Source: Entoloma clypeatum
Lineage: Eukaryota > Basidiomycota > Agaricomycetes > Agaricales > Entolomataceae
DNA: 64,000 bases
Assembly (NCBI GenBank): GCA_963565915.1
Contig: OY751493.1
Location: 4,836,001 to 4,900,000 of the forward strand
Direction of reading: 5' to 3'
Part shown: positions 34,421 through 44,400 of the stretch, one piece after another
Layout: each line of letters begins with the position of its first letter
How positions within the stretch are numbered: the stretch's first letter is position 1
Notes under the pieces: model-generated
What the model was told of the DNA's origin: nothing
Databases searched by the model: none
Seen by the model: the letters and a program-made list of their open reading frames with translations, nothing else
Made by a program: the position numbers and the translations under genes

Positions 34421-35474
34421 AGACTTGATGAGCGGCCTGCGGTGCGAAAACACCACAAAACCCCTCACAACTCCTCAACAAATAGTTCAAGGGTGGCGGG
34501 AACTTAACCACTTATTTTGTAAGTAGTTAGACTTGTTTGTCTTTTGTAGAAAGTCGTCGCAAGGTTGTGTATTGACAATCAAGGGTTTTGATCAAATAAA
34601 ATATTATATGAGATCAAGTTTCCTCAGGGTTCACTGAGACTCCCTTTGGATGAGACTTAGAAAATCAAACCACTCAATCAATCACTGAGAGAGAGAGAGG
34701 GATTGGATCTGGCTGGGGGGCCTTTCTAATCTACAGTACATGGCAGGGAACTACAGTTTTTATACATGACAAGAGATGATATATATATATAAGGTTTATC
34801 ACAAGATATGTCCATAACAAATCGGTTTCCAGGGTATCTGTTATTTAGGCATGGTCCAAATATCCACATGGGTCATTTAAACATATTTCCAAGGTGTTGA
34901 GAGGGCAACCAGCCCTGGCGGAGTGGAGCGACAAGAACATGTTGTTTAGCGAGCATTCCAGAAGTCTGCATCAATATTGATGTTGTCGATTGATCGATCA
35001 AGTTCCCGGTTGTTATGGATCAAGGGTCCGAAGCGTCATGGACCAGAACCCGTTTCCAGGGTTCAGTCTATTTCTGGTAAGTCACACGGATCGGCATCAC
35101 GGCATCAGTAATCGTGGTGATGCATGGGTATAGCTCTGCACACGTTTGAGAACACAAGTTCCCAGGCCCTCGATAAGTCCATATATAGCAATAGTCAGTG
35201 TATGGGGTGATGGGTCATAGAATATGTTAATATTGGTCCCCTCAATGGTCTTATCCATTGATAAATAGAATGGTGGTGTCAAGTCTATGGTTAAGCCTTC
35301 AAGGAGACTGTTCCCATGATCATGAGCAAAGGGGGTCCAGTGGTATTTAGGCACTCATAGATAGCCATTAGTACCATCAGTTTCAATAGAATATATTGTA
35401 AATGGGCCAACATCAGATTCTTTATATTGACAAAACCATGAGAAATGTGCCATTTCGAGCACAGCTGCTCAACG
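34421..35474. other. Unassigned sequence between minisatellite blocks
   Basis: No gene assigned. On the minus strand at 35097-35354 an open frame encodes WTPFAHDHGNSLLEG and PHTLTIAIYGLIEGLG, which looks protein-like. One stop upstream separates it from a further open stretch (EMAHFSWFCQYKESDVGPF) to about 35460. It may be a decayed gene of unknown family. Confidence 0.35.
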
Positions 35475-35935
35475 GTCATATCACCGGTGCCCAATGGCCA
35501 TCCCTGATGCCCAACTGCCATCCCTCACTCCCAATGTGCCCAACGGCCGCGTCCCTCGTGCACCATGGCTGCCTCTCATGCCCAATGGCTGTCTCTCATG
35601 CCCAACTACTGTCCCTCACTCCCAACGTGCCCAATGGCCGTTCCTCATGCCCAGCACCCATCCCTTGTGCCCAGCGCCCGTCTCTAATGCACAATGGCCA
35701 TCCCTAACACCCAATAGCATCCCTCGTGCACAATGGCTGTCTCTCATGCCCAACTGCTGTCCCTCGCTCCCAATGTGCCCAACGGCTGTCCCTTGTGCCC
35801 CATGGCTGCCTCTCGTGCCCAACGCCCGTCCTTAACCCACAACGCCCATCCCTAATGCCCAACGGCGTCTCTCATGTCCAACTACCGTCCCTCGCTCCCA
35901 ACATGCCCAACGGCCGTCCCTTGTACCCAGCCCCC
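35475..35935. repeat. 21-bp minisatellite, block 2
   Basis: Same TGCCCAACGGCC-type unit as block 1, followed by the shared flank CTGGGGACACGAAAGCGAGG. Open frames across it are by-products of the repeat. Confidence 0.85.
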
Positions 35936-35939
35936 CCTG

Positions 35940-36663
35940 TCAACCACCTGGGGACACGAAAGCGAGGCTGAGACAAGGCGAGACAGATGGAACAAGGCGA
36001 GCGACAGGGGATCAAGGGGCTGGACTAACGAGAGATGCAGCAGGATGGAATGAGAAACACAATGGGATGGGATCAACAAGATGGGATGAGAGATGCAACA
36101 GGACACAGGATGGGAGATGCGGCGGGGCATATGGAGACCCACAGCTTTTCTGTACCCCCCACATCCATTACTATGCAGAAATAATTATAATATATTTTAT
36201 GATCTCATATGTTTGGAATAACATGAGTCCTACAAGAACGACTCAGAGGAAGGGATCGAGATTGGGAAGGAATATAAATAACTATGCTGACAAATTAAAA
36301 AGGGAATGCTGCATGCCGCCTCCCGATTGAGGGCCTAGTCCTAGCACCACATGTTGGGAGGCCAGGATATATTGAGGGTCTCAATATATCACCATCTGTA
36401 AGTAGCACTCACCATGTATCATGCCTGACCTGTAACCACAGAATTCAATATATTCCACCTACTGACTAGGTTGATTTTTTGATGGTTTGGCCAATTTTTG
36501 GGGGGGTCAAAACCCAAAATTCAACATTGAGCAAAATCGGCTCGTGCAAATCACTTCAGTAGATCTCAAATAACACATTTCTGCTATATTCAAGAAAATC
36601 CAACAATTGTGGGAAGGTACAAAACTCAGTCAATATTTTTGTTGTGTTTGGTTGTCCCCAACT
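35940..36663. other. Spacer between minisatellite and duplicated block B
   Basis: About 720 bp. It has short purine-rich GGATGGGA-type repeats (36040-36125) and no recognised gene. TGTTGGGAGGCCAGGATATATTGAGG at about 36351 resembles an LTR start, but no partner was found. Confidence 0.35.
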
Positions 36664-37017
36664 GTAGTTCTTGGCCAACACGCAGGGTCAACTTGAACAA
36701 TTAACCATGAAAACCCGCCGGACGAACTTCAAGTCTGACATCAGTCACGGTGTGTATGCTATTGTTGAAGCCCTCCTCCACACATGTCGCGTGCACATCG
36801 TCTTGGGCCTTTACCATCCTATTACCATGATCCCGCCATACGACCGCCCCCATCTCTCCACTTTTCAGCTTTGCTCTCATACATTAACCCTACGTTCCTC
36901 TCGGGCCATGATCAGGATCTTAGTATGCTGTGATTTTTTTGACAAAAGGGCAGGAAAATGTGAATTCGCCGGTGCGAATTGATGTATTTATTTATTTATT
37001 TAATTTACCTTTCTTGA

Positions 37018-38791
37018 TCAGTTGGTCTTGACAGTGGTGAAAGGCGTATTCGCGATACCAATACGTTTGTTAGTAGTGTCATACACGCTGTAGAACCTCT
37101 GAAGCCAGGAATATCCATTGATGAAGTCCAAACCCTGGCCAGCGTTGTGTCCGATATCACAGACGACGAGGTAAATCTTGCCGCCAGTACCGCCGATGAC
37201 AGTGTTGAGTGTGCGGGGCCAGATCTGGGCGTTGGGCGTGAACTCAAAGTTAGTCTGCAAGTAGAGATAAGCCGAGTCAGAGAACGCGGTTCCTTGGAGT
37301 AAAGACTCACGGAACCGATTTTGAAGTAGAGACTCTTCATTTTCGCGAAGCCGGCGGGAGTGATCATCAAGAGTTTGGTAACGGGATCGGGAGTAGCGCC
37401 GGTTAGCGTCCGGTATCTCACAAAGGCGTCGGAGGCAATGAGGACGAAAGTTGTACCTGAGTACACATTTAGCGAGGGTGAAGATAGCTAAGTGAAACGG
37501 CTAGGACGTACCGGTGTCGACAACTCCCGCGGCATCTGGCAAGATAACTTTTCCAAACCAATTCCCGTATGTGACTTTCTGATTGATCCCCCAATATTTT
37601 GACGCGGGGGAAGTCGTCGTAACTGGACTGCAGGACCATGAGTATCTATACTCTAAAGTTATGAGATGTGAAAGTCAACGTACACATAAGTGATGCTTCC
37701 CTTGAAATTGGATCTATCGACACCACCTGTAATGAGGGAGGTGAATGGATGCCAACTTCGGAAGTAAACACTAGACCTACCCCACGTAAGCTGACCAGCA
37801 GTCCCTCTGTGAGTGGTAGGTTGGAACGAGATGGCCATCATGTTTGTTGGGATCAAGCGAGCGGCAAATAGGCTATCAGTCACTGTAGGAATCCGACCGG
37901 AATGGACCATTCGAGCCGTGAGACCGACGGGGCCAAGCCTGCCAGGGACGAAGTTTGACTGAGCATGTTTGAACGGCAGGGATGTACACACCCGAGAACA
38001 CCATCAACGTCGTGAAATCCTTTGACCTGAAAGCCGGGGGATCAATACAGCGCAGTTAGGTATTCGGCGATAACCACCAACATTCGATGCGACGCCAATC
38101 AATTGTTTCTGGACGGCAAATCTAACACCAAAAGTGACGGTGTCGGTATACAGAGGACCTTGATGACCTTTCAACGGCGGTGCGCAGCGTTCTCGGATAG
38201 AAAATACCAGTGAACGCTTCTGACAACCCATACTCCACAGACTATACAGATGAGAAGGCAGGTCAGAACCGGTCAACGGCAACGCACGACCGAAATTGAC
38301 ACTTGCGACTGTGCTCGTAGTAGGGGTGCCTGACCCTGTCTTGACATACCGCTTGTTTGCCCCGACCCATGTCAAAGCACTAATGACTGGGAGTGAGGTT
38401 TCAGGAGGTTCGCAGAGAAAATTACTGACCTCCCGGTGTCGATGGCGAGGGTATCTGATTACGTAGGGATCCTTAAGAGCTGTGTCTTTCCACAGATACA
38501 TATGGGACACTTGCATGATGTCGGAGGACTGCCAACACCAACCGCCGCGACGTAACCAAGGTTGTTGCTAACCGCGGGGGTGCTGACGAACTCGTTCACC
38601 GCGTTACCAGTTCCACGCACTTTGAGGGCCTTGGCACGATCTAAATCGTGCTGGTAGAGATTGCGGAAGTTTGTCGCGTTCAAGTTGCGAGAGAGTTGCA
38701 GACTAATCGGGGCAGCGCGGATGGTGACGATAGGATCGGCGGATACGGCGAGGGCGAGAAAGAGAGCCGAAAGCAGAGAAGCGTAGAACAT
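37018..38791 (-). CDS. Secreted aspartic protease, polyporopepsin-like (gene 4)
   Basis: Near-identical paralogue of gene 3 with the same exons. The start at 38791 gives the signal peptide MFYASLLSALFLALAVSA. Catalytic motifs are VVDTGS and VVDTGT. Introns 1 and 3 again use GC donors (GCAAGT). The flap exon reads SVEYGLSEAFTG and differs from gene 3 at most internal positions through compensating indels, while the flanking exons differ at few sites. The C-terminal lobe has RTLNTVIGGTGGKIYLVV and GLDFINGYSWLQRFYSVYD. No stop or frameshift is seen, so both duplicates look functional. Confidence 0.92.
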
Positions 38792-38848
38792 CTTTGCAGA
38801 ATACGAGGAGGTCCAACCGGGTTGAGCAGTCTGACGCCAGATTGTGCA

Positions 38849-38857
38849 CTTTATATG
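38849..38857 (-). promoter_or_regulatory. TATA box of protease gene 4
   Basis: CATATAAAG on the minus strand, 58 bp upstream of the ATG, the same spacing as in gene 3. Confidence 0.6.
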
Positions 38858-39316
38858 TTGGCAGGGGGGCAACCACATCAGTTGTGCCCGCCAGACCAAA
38901 GGCCCTTGGCGTATCGTCGGCTGCTAAGAAGACGACAGGGGCGAAAGAACGACGAAGTCGGTATTGCGAAGGTCGCAAGTCCAGCTCCCTGACGACAAGA
39001 TTTGTTAAGACCTACGTCGCGGCCACAGAAAAGTCAGGTTAGCGAGAGGCAACTGACAGGATCACAATCTGGCATAGTTGTTTGCGTTGAGAAGCTGCGT
39101 GTGTATGCTTTCCCTCGCCGCCGCTAAGACTTGTGGAAAGGAGTCGAAATCTCGTGTGAAGCCCAGATCAAAGAACTTACTGTATTGTCCAAGTATTGTC
39201 GGTCAACATTTCAATGTCAAAGTTGCGTCCGGTCGGAACAGATGCGACAATTGGAACGGGCGTGAAACGACTTCATGTGCTTCTTGGTGGGAGATAAGGG
39301 GATATCACGAGCGTGT

Positions 39317-39713
39317 ATTCCATGTCTTTCGTAAGGTGGACATCCATTCCACAAAGGTCACATGACGTGACACCTGCGTTACGTTTGCGCCAAAACGGGC
39401 GCGATGGTCGTGGATTTTCATCGATTGTCAGATATCGCAAACTTCAGTCATTTAGGGCAAAATCATGTCCCAACAGTTGATTTAAATAATGGTAAAGCTG
39501 CCAGATCTAAAATATAAAGAAGAAATATGGATATTTATTGTGAATCTTGTTATGAATATCAAAATTATGAGCCCTAGACGTAGTATTGATATATCACAGT
39601 CCTCTAATCATAGCACGGCCATATTGCTGTGGAGGAGTTTTTTGTCATCCACACGGCATTGCATATGGTAACAAGTGCTGTGTCAAAAACTGTCAAACTG
39701 TCAAAATAAATGA
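39317..39713. other. Unassigned spacer right of duplicated block B
   Basis: About 400 bp of AT-rich sequence with no recognised gene. It abuts the truncated end of gypsy I near 39714. Confidence 0.4.
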
Positions 39714-39875
39714 CCAGGGCGGATCTTTCCAGTTGCTAGACCCTGTTGATGAACACGTCCAATTCCTCTTGTTCCTTTTGTGTCATGGGATATGTATTTC
39801 CCCCTAGTTCCTTTGGTGCATCCGGTGTAAGTTTGATACCATGGTCCCATTCCCTCTCTTTTGGAATCTTATCAA
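39714..39875 (-). pseudogene. Gypsy I pol fragment (start of RT region)
   Basis: The minus strand encodes DKIPKEREWDHGIKLTPDAP and KELGGNTYPMTQKEQEELDV, then reaches a stop; the same segment occurs in gypsy II and III pol. Homology ends abruptly at about 39714. Its right edge is the 8-bp target duplication of the hAT-like element, and the reading continues on the far side of that element at 49727. Confidence 0.85.
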
Positions 39876-40210
39876 TAGTGTTTGAAGGTTCGGTCCGGTC
39901 CGGTTTTTCAACCCAAAAAGGGTGAGACTGGAACCGGGACCAGTCTTCTGGCACCTTCACTTGTCCAAAAACCGGACCGAACCACATGGGACCAGTGTCA
40001 TAACCATGCAATTCATACATCCAACACATCCGATGACTCCGATGTTTTATCCGGTCCGACATCTGACGATTTTCATAATAGTACTTATTGACATCTCTAC
40101 TAGTTAACATTCTAATTATGCTGACAAGTAGACATCTTGATGTTGATTTTGCATTTGCTCCTCTCCATACTCCGATTGCTCCGATGAGTAACTCCGACAT
40201 CCACACCTTA

Positions 40211-40551
40211 TGTTGAACATATCGCCAGATATGTCGCACCATGTGCTTGTCACAGAAAGTGACTATAAGTCACTATTACCATATATGTGAGTTTATGGTA
40301 TAACCACGGACACATGACTTGTTTATGTATTGTTTGTACAATGGTCCGTGCGCATATTGGATTAGTATAAATACCCATGTATTTAGTACGGTGAATCCTA
40401 ACTCTTGAACACACAGTTCTCTGAGACGTTGTAGCTAGTTCGCTTCTTGATTCCACTAACGTCTCTTAACCAGGTTAGTCTAGCTTCCATATGCCTCAGT
40501 ACCGATACGTCTTGAGCGCCCTTTGGGCTGCCTACGTCGGATACATCATTA
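40211..40551 (+). repeat. 5' LTR of copia I
   Basis: Starts TGTTGAACAT. TATAAATA at 40366-40373 is the likely promoter. It contains the palindromic GTGACTATAAGTCAC and, in its last 61 nt, the start of the leader ORF. Confidence 0.93.
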
Positions 40552-41327
40552 GGTTATGGGCCCCGGCCCTAGCACCGCATGCTCTAAGTATCTTAGCTTT
40601 TGTGCTATTATTGGCAGCATCCGCTTTGTATGCTAGCCTGGAGACTGGTTTCCTCAGTATCGAATACATCGAGCTCGATGGTTCCCTCAACGGTGAACCT
40701 CGCAGCATTCGAGGTATTGAATGCACCTTTCAGTGGGTCATTCTTGATCGATTACTTGAGAGAATCCCTGTTACAATGATCGTATCACGAGAGCAAGTCC
40801 ATATGGTGCCAACGGCACAGGGCTCAGTCCCTTCAGGTCATGATGACAATGGACGCATCGTTGCACGTTGCGGGGTGTGTCGACAACTTGTTGTTGACAG
40901 TCAGCATTGCCCAAGGCATTGCATAGACAACACCACTTTTGACTACTCATGTACTACGTGTGATGCAGGAACAGCCAGGACTCGAGTTCTAAACCGCAGA
41001 CGGCGTAATCGCCGTACTGAGGTACCTGTTGCGGTATCTACCCAAGATGGAGATCCCACGGATCCTCCGCCCGTGTATGTTGATGATGGGACCATCCCTG
41101 AAGCACACGGAGCACCTCCTCTTTCGCCTCCGACCCGACAAGTTCGGTTGCCGGATAATGACCCCTTAATTGAGGCGGCGAACAGAGCGAATGAAGTCAT
41201 GCTCCCTGTTCAGGGAGGATCTTGCACCTGTGGGCAACACAGCACTCAGGGCGCACATGACGATTGGGTAGAATTAGTGATGGCATTTCATATGCTACCA
41301 CTAGACCAAACAGAGAACGAAGAATGA
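40491..41327 (+). CDS. Copia I leader ORF: membrane protein with Cys cluster and PPxY
   Basis: ORF of 278 codons that starts in the 5' LTR, runs through the primer-binding site (residues 21-25, RLWAP) and ends about 90 nt before the gag-pol start. Ty1/copia elements normally have one gag-pol ORF, so this is extra. Hydrophobic segments lie at about residues 7-20 and 31-50 (ALSILAFVLLLAASALYASL). Cysteines at 127, 130, 140, 144, 154 and 157 form a possible zinc-binding cluster (CGVC...HC..HC...CTTC). An Arg-rich stretch lies at 164-175, a PPVY (PPxY) motif at 193-196 and CTC at 245-247. No homologue is known to me. A membrane anchor plus PPxY suggests recruitment of a WW-domain ubiquitin ligase such as Rsp5, but that is inference. 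The start is shared in position and phase with copia II. Confidence 0.72.
   Translation: MPQYRYVLSALWAAYVGYIIRLWAPALAPHALSILAFVLLLAASALYASLETGFLSIEYIELDGSLNGEPRSIRGIECTFQWVILDRLLERIPVTMIVSREQVHMVPTAQGSVPSGHDDNGRIVARCGVCRQLVVDSQHCPRHCIDNTTFDYSCTTCDAGTARTRVLNRRRRNRRTEVPVAVSTQDGDPTDPPPVYVDDGTIPEAHGAPPLSPPTRQVRLPDNDPLIEAANRANEVMLPVQGGSCTCGQHSTQGAHDDWVELVMAFHMLPLDQTENEE
40552..40566 (+). other. Copia-type primer-binding site (half initiator tRNA-Met)
   Basis: GGTTATGGGCCCCGG directly follows the LTR. GGTTATGGGCCC is complementary to the anticodon-arm sequence GGGCCCATAACC of eukaryotic initiator tRNA-Met, as in Drosophila copia, where a cleaved tRNA half primes reverse transcription. Confidence 0.8.
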
Positions 41328-41416
41328 TGATCGACAAGGCAGCTCGTCTATTTATTTTCTGATGCGCTTTTTCGATATTTCATATGCTGATTCTATTTAT
41401 GTTTCCCAGCATCATC

Positions 41417-44400
41417 ATGTCTTCAAACTCGAAACTCGACCTCGCTTTCTCCGTTCCCAAACTCACCACCACAAACTTCTCCATCTATCAGGAGAAAATG
41501 AGCGCCTACCTCAAGGCTGCTAAAGTGTGGAGGATCGTCACCGGCGATAAAAAGATTCCGGTTGACCCTAAAGAGACAGACTTCCAAGATAAGTTAAACA
41601 CTTGGCATGAGCAGGACGATCAGGCCCAAGGCCTAATTCAGATGTCCATTTCGGACTCTCTCGTCCATCACATCAAGGGAGCTAAAACCTCCAAGGAGAT
41701 GTGGGACCTGATCGCTGTTAAACTGTCCACGGTCGGCCCGTCCACCGTCTTTGCTGATTTTCAGCAACTCCTCCGCACCTCTCTTTCTCCCGCCAATCCT
41801 TTATCTGGCATCGATAAGATGCAGACCCTTTTTCAACGACTCGAGCACAACCACATAGACATCCCCAAGTTCGTCCGGATCATGATGATCCTGAATGGAC
41901 TGCCTCAAGGCTATGATGGTCTAGTACACAGCATCCTTTTTGATGCGGTACACTATGTGGCACCTAGCGGAGATCAATCCGCTGTACTCAAGATTGAGAA
42001 AGTAATTGAGCAAGTACGCTCAGAATACTTCCGTAAAAACCCGCACGCTCCACAGTCCCAAGGAAGCGCTCACGCGAACAAAATCTCTGCGGTAAAACGT
42101 GCTTGTCCTAACCCCCCGAAATACCAGCCTCGCACTGGACCCTCTCAGGGATCTTCGGAAGGACCGGCTGCTAACCAGCAGCATTCGCATCAGCACTCCA
42201 AGCCCTGGAAAGGCAAGGGACGTGGAACTTCCGCCGGGAAGACCAAGGGCAAAGGACCCTGGAAAGGTAAAGAGAAGGCGCATTTTGCCTCCTCTGCCAT
42301 GGATAGCGCCCCTGATGGGCAGCTTCCAATCCAGACCTTACCCAGCACGGTCATTTATGGAAATGGGTCTATCTTCACTCCGCACCTCTCATCATCCACC
42401 GATTGGAGGATTAGGAACAACCAATCACTTGCGATCGGTAATATTCCTGGCCCAGGCCCTTTCACGGACCTGGATAGAGCGCGCACACTAGCTAACAGCA
42501 TTGGTGTCCCTCCAACAGCTCAGAATCTAACTCGCCTCATCGAGGTCCCTGCACTTCAACGTAATGAAGCTGCAACGTCAAGGCCGCTCTCAGCGCCTCC
42601 GACAATGGACCCCCGGAATCACCGCATTCCGGTTTTCAAAGAAACACCGAGTAGAATCAGCTGGGCCGATGAGATGGAGACAGAAGACATAGCCCCCACC
42701 ATAAGGGGCTATTACGATGAAGGATACGTCAATGACTATATGGAGTATGAAGTTTCCCGTGGTGATGGAAACAACGACGACATGGGGTATGTTTCACATT
42801 CAAAAGCACGTACAATGCAGTTAACAAATACTTCACAGAAGCCTCTTTGGAGACGAGTGAATGGACGGCGGTCCAATGTATTTTTATCACCTGCTGTACA
42901 CGCGCTTATAGCGCAAATAAATTCTCATTATGCGAATTGTGCTGAATGTAAGAAACAGAATCAATCCAATTGGATTCTTGATTCAGGTGCATCATTGCAC
43001 TTCACTTATGATATCAATGATTTCATTGAGTATACCCCACTAAAAGATCGTCAATCTGTGCAAATTGCACAGAAAGGTCACACTATTCAGATCCTTGGAC
43101 AAGGAACGGTGTTGATTAATCACACCATCAAGAGAAACGGGCGAGAACAAAATAAAATAACTCGTCTATCACCCGTTTATTATATACCAGATTTAGACAT
43201 TCGTCTTTTATCTGTAGGCGAGATCCTTAAACAAGGAAATGAAATTAGCGGACGATTTGGTTCGATCACGCTAAAGACCAATTCAGGTCTTCCTTTGTTT
43301 ATGTGTTATCCTCATAAGGCAAATGAATCGATTTATTGGCTAAACGCCATGATCATTAAAGAGGAACGAATACACTTGGTTAGTCTTAGTGTCTCACAGT
43401 CTGTTGATTATGACACTTGGCACAAGCGATTCGGACACCCTTCACATGAAGTACTGCGACATGCTTCTAAACATGTCAAAGGTTTCAATGGAGTGGACAA
43501 ACCGTCCACTGAGCGACCCTGCAAGGGATGCGCTCTTGGAAAGATGCCTTCAAAATCTTTCCCACCATCTCAGACACGCGCTAAAGCACCTCTTGAGCTA
43601 ATCCATTCGGATTTAAAGCAATTCAAGAAGGCGACTTATAGCAAATATAATTATTATATTAGCTTTGTTGATGACTACACGTCACATGCCTGGATCTCTT
43701 TATTGAGACTAAAATCCGATGCACACTCTGCACTTCGTGATTTTAATGCCATGGTTAAAAACCAATTCAATACGACAATTAAAACTTGGCGTTTTGATGG
43801 CGGCGGTGAGTTTGTCCCTTTCCAAGCAGATATGCGTGAGATGGGAATCCAGGGTGAAGTTACTGTGCCGCACCAGCCACAACAAAATGGTCGTGCAGAA
43901 CGTTTCAACAGAACTTTAATGGATAAAGCACTTGCTATGTTGCATGATGCTTGCCTACCCGAAATATGGATTCAATTTGCGGTAGAACATGCACTTCACT
44001 TGTATAACCGAACTCCATTGAAAAGACATGGATGGCTTACTCCGTATGAGTCCCTTAAAAAGGAAAAGCCTGATGTGTCGAACCTACACGTTTTTGGATG
44101 TGGTGCTTATGTCTTTCTTCCGAAAGAAGTTCGTACTACCACCGCTAAATCCGAGCTGATGATCTTCATCGGATTTAAAACTGGAACTAAAGGTTACCGG
44201 TTTATGCGGATGTCAAACAACGTGGTCTTCATAGGTGTTACAGCAATGTTTGATGAACAGCTGTTCCCAAAATGTTCTACATTGAACAAAATACCTTCGA
44301 TAACACAATACCATGATCCAACATCAGACGATATGGGAAACGATGATGTAAATAGACATGATGGCCCGTCTGATTTACCAACCGACGATTTCCATTCGGA

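Larger units (their letters stand above)
36664..39316. repeat. Segmental duplication, copy B (with protease 4)
   Basis: Same orientation and content as 19859-22499; see that entry. The start-to-start distance is about 16.8 kb, and the intervening DNA is mostly transposons. Confidence 0.9.

Noticed and set aside
33981..34421. Long Pro/Ser/Cys-rich ORFs, up to 146 codons
   Set aside because: They arise in all three frames from the stop-free 21-bp minisatellite; no independent coding evidence.
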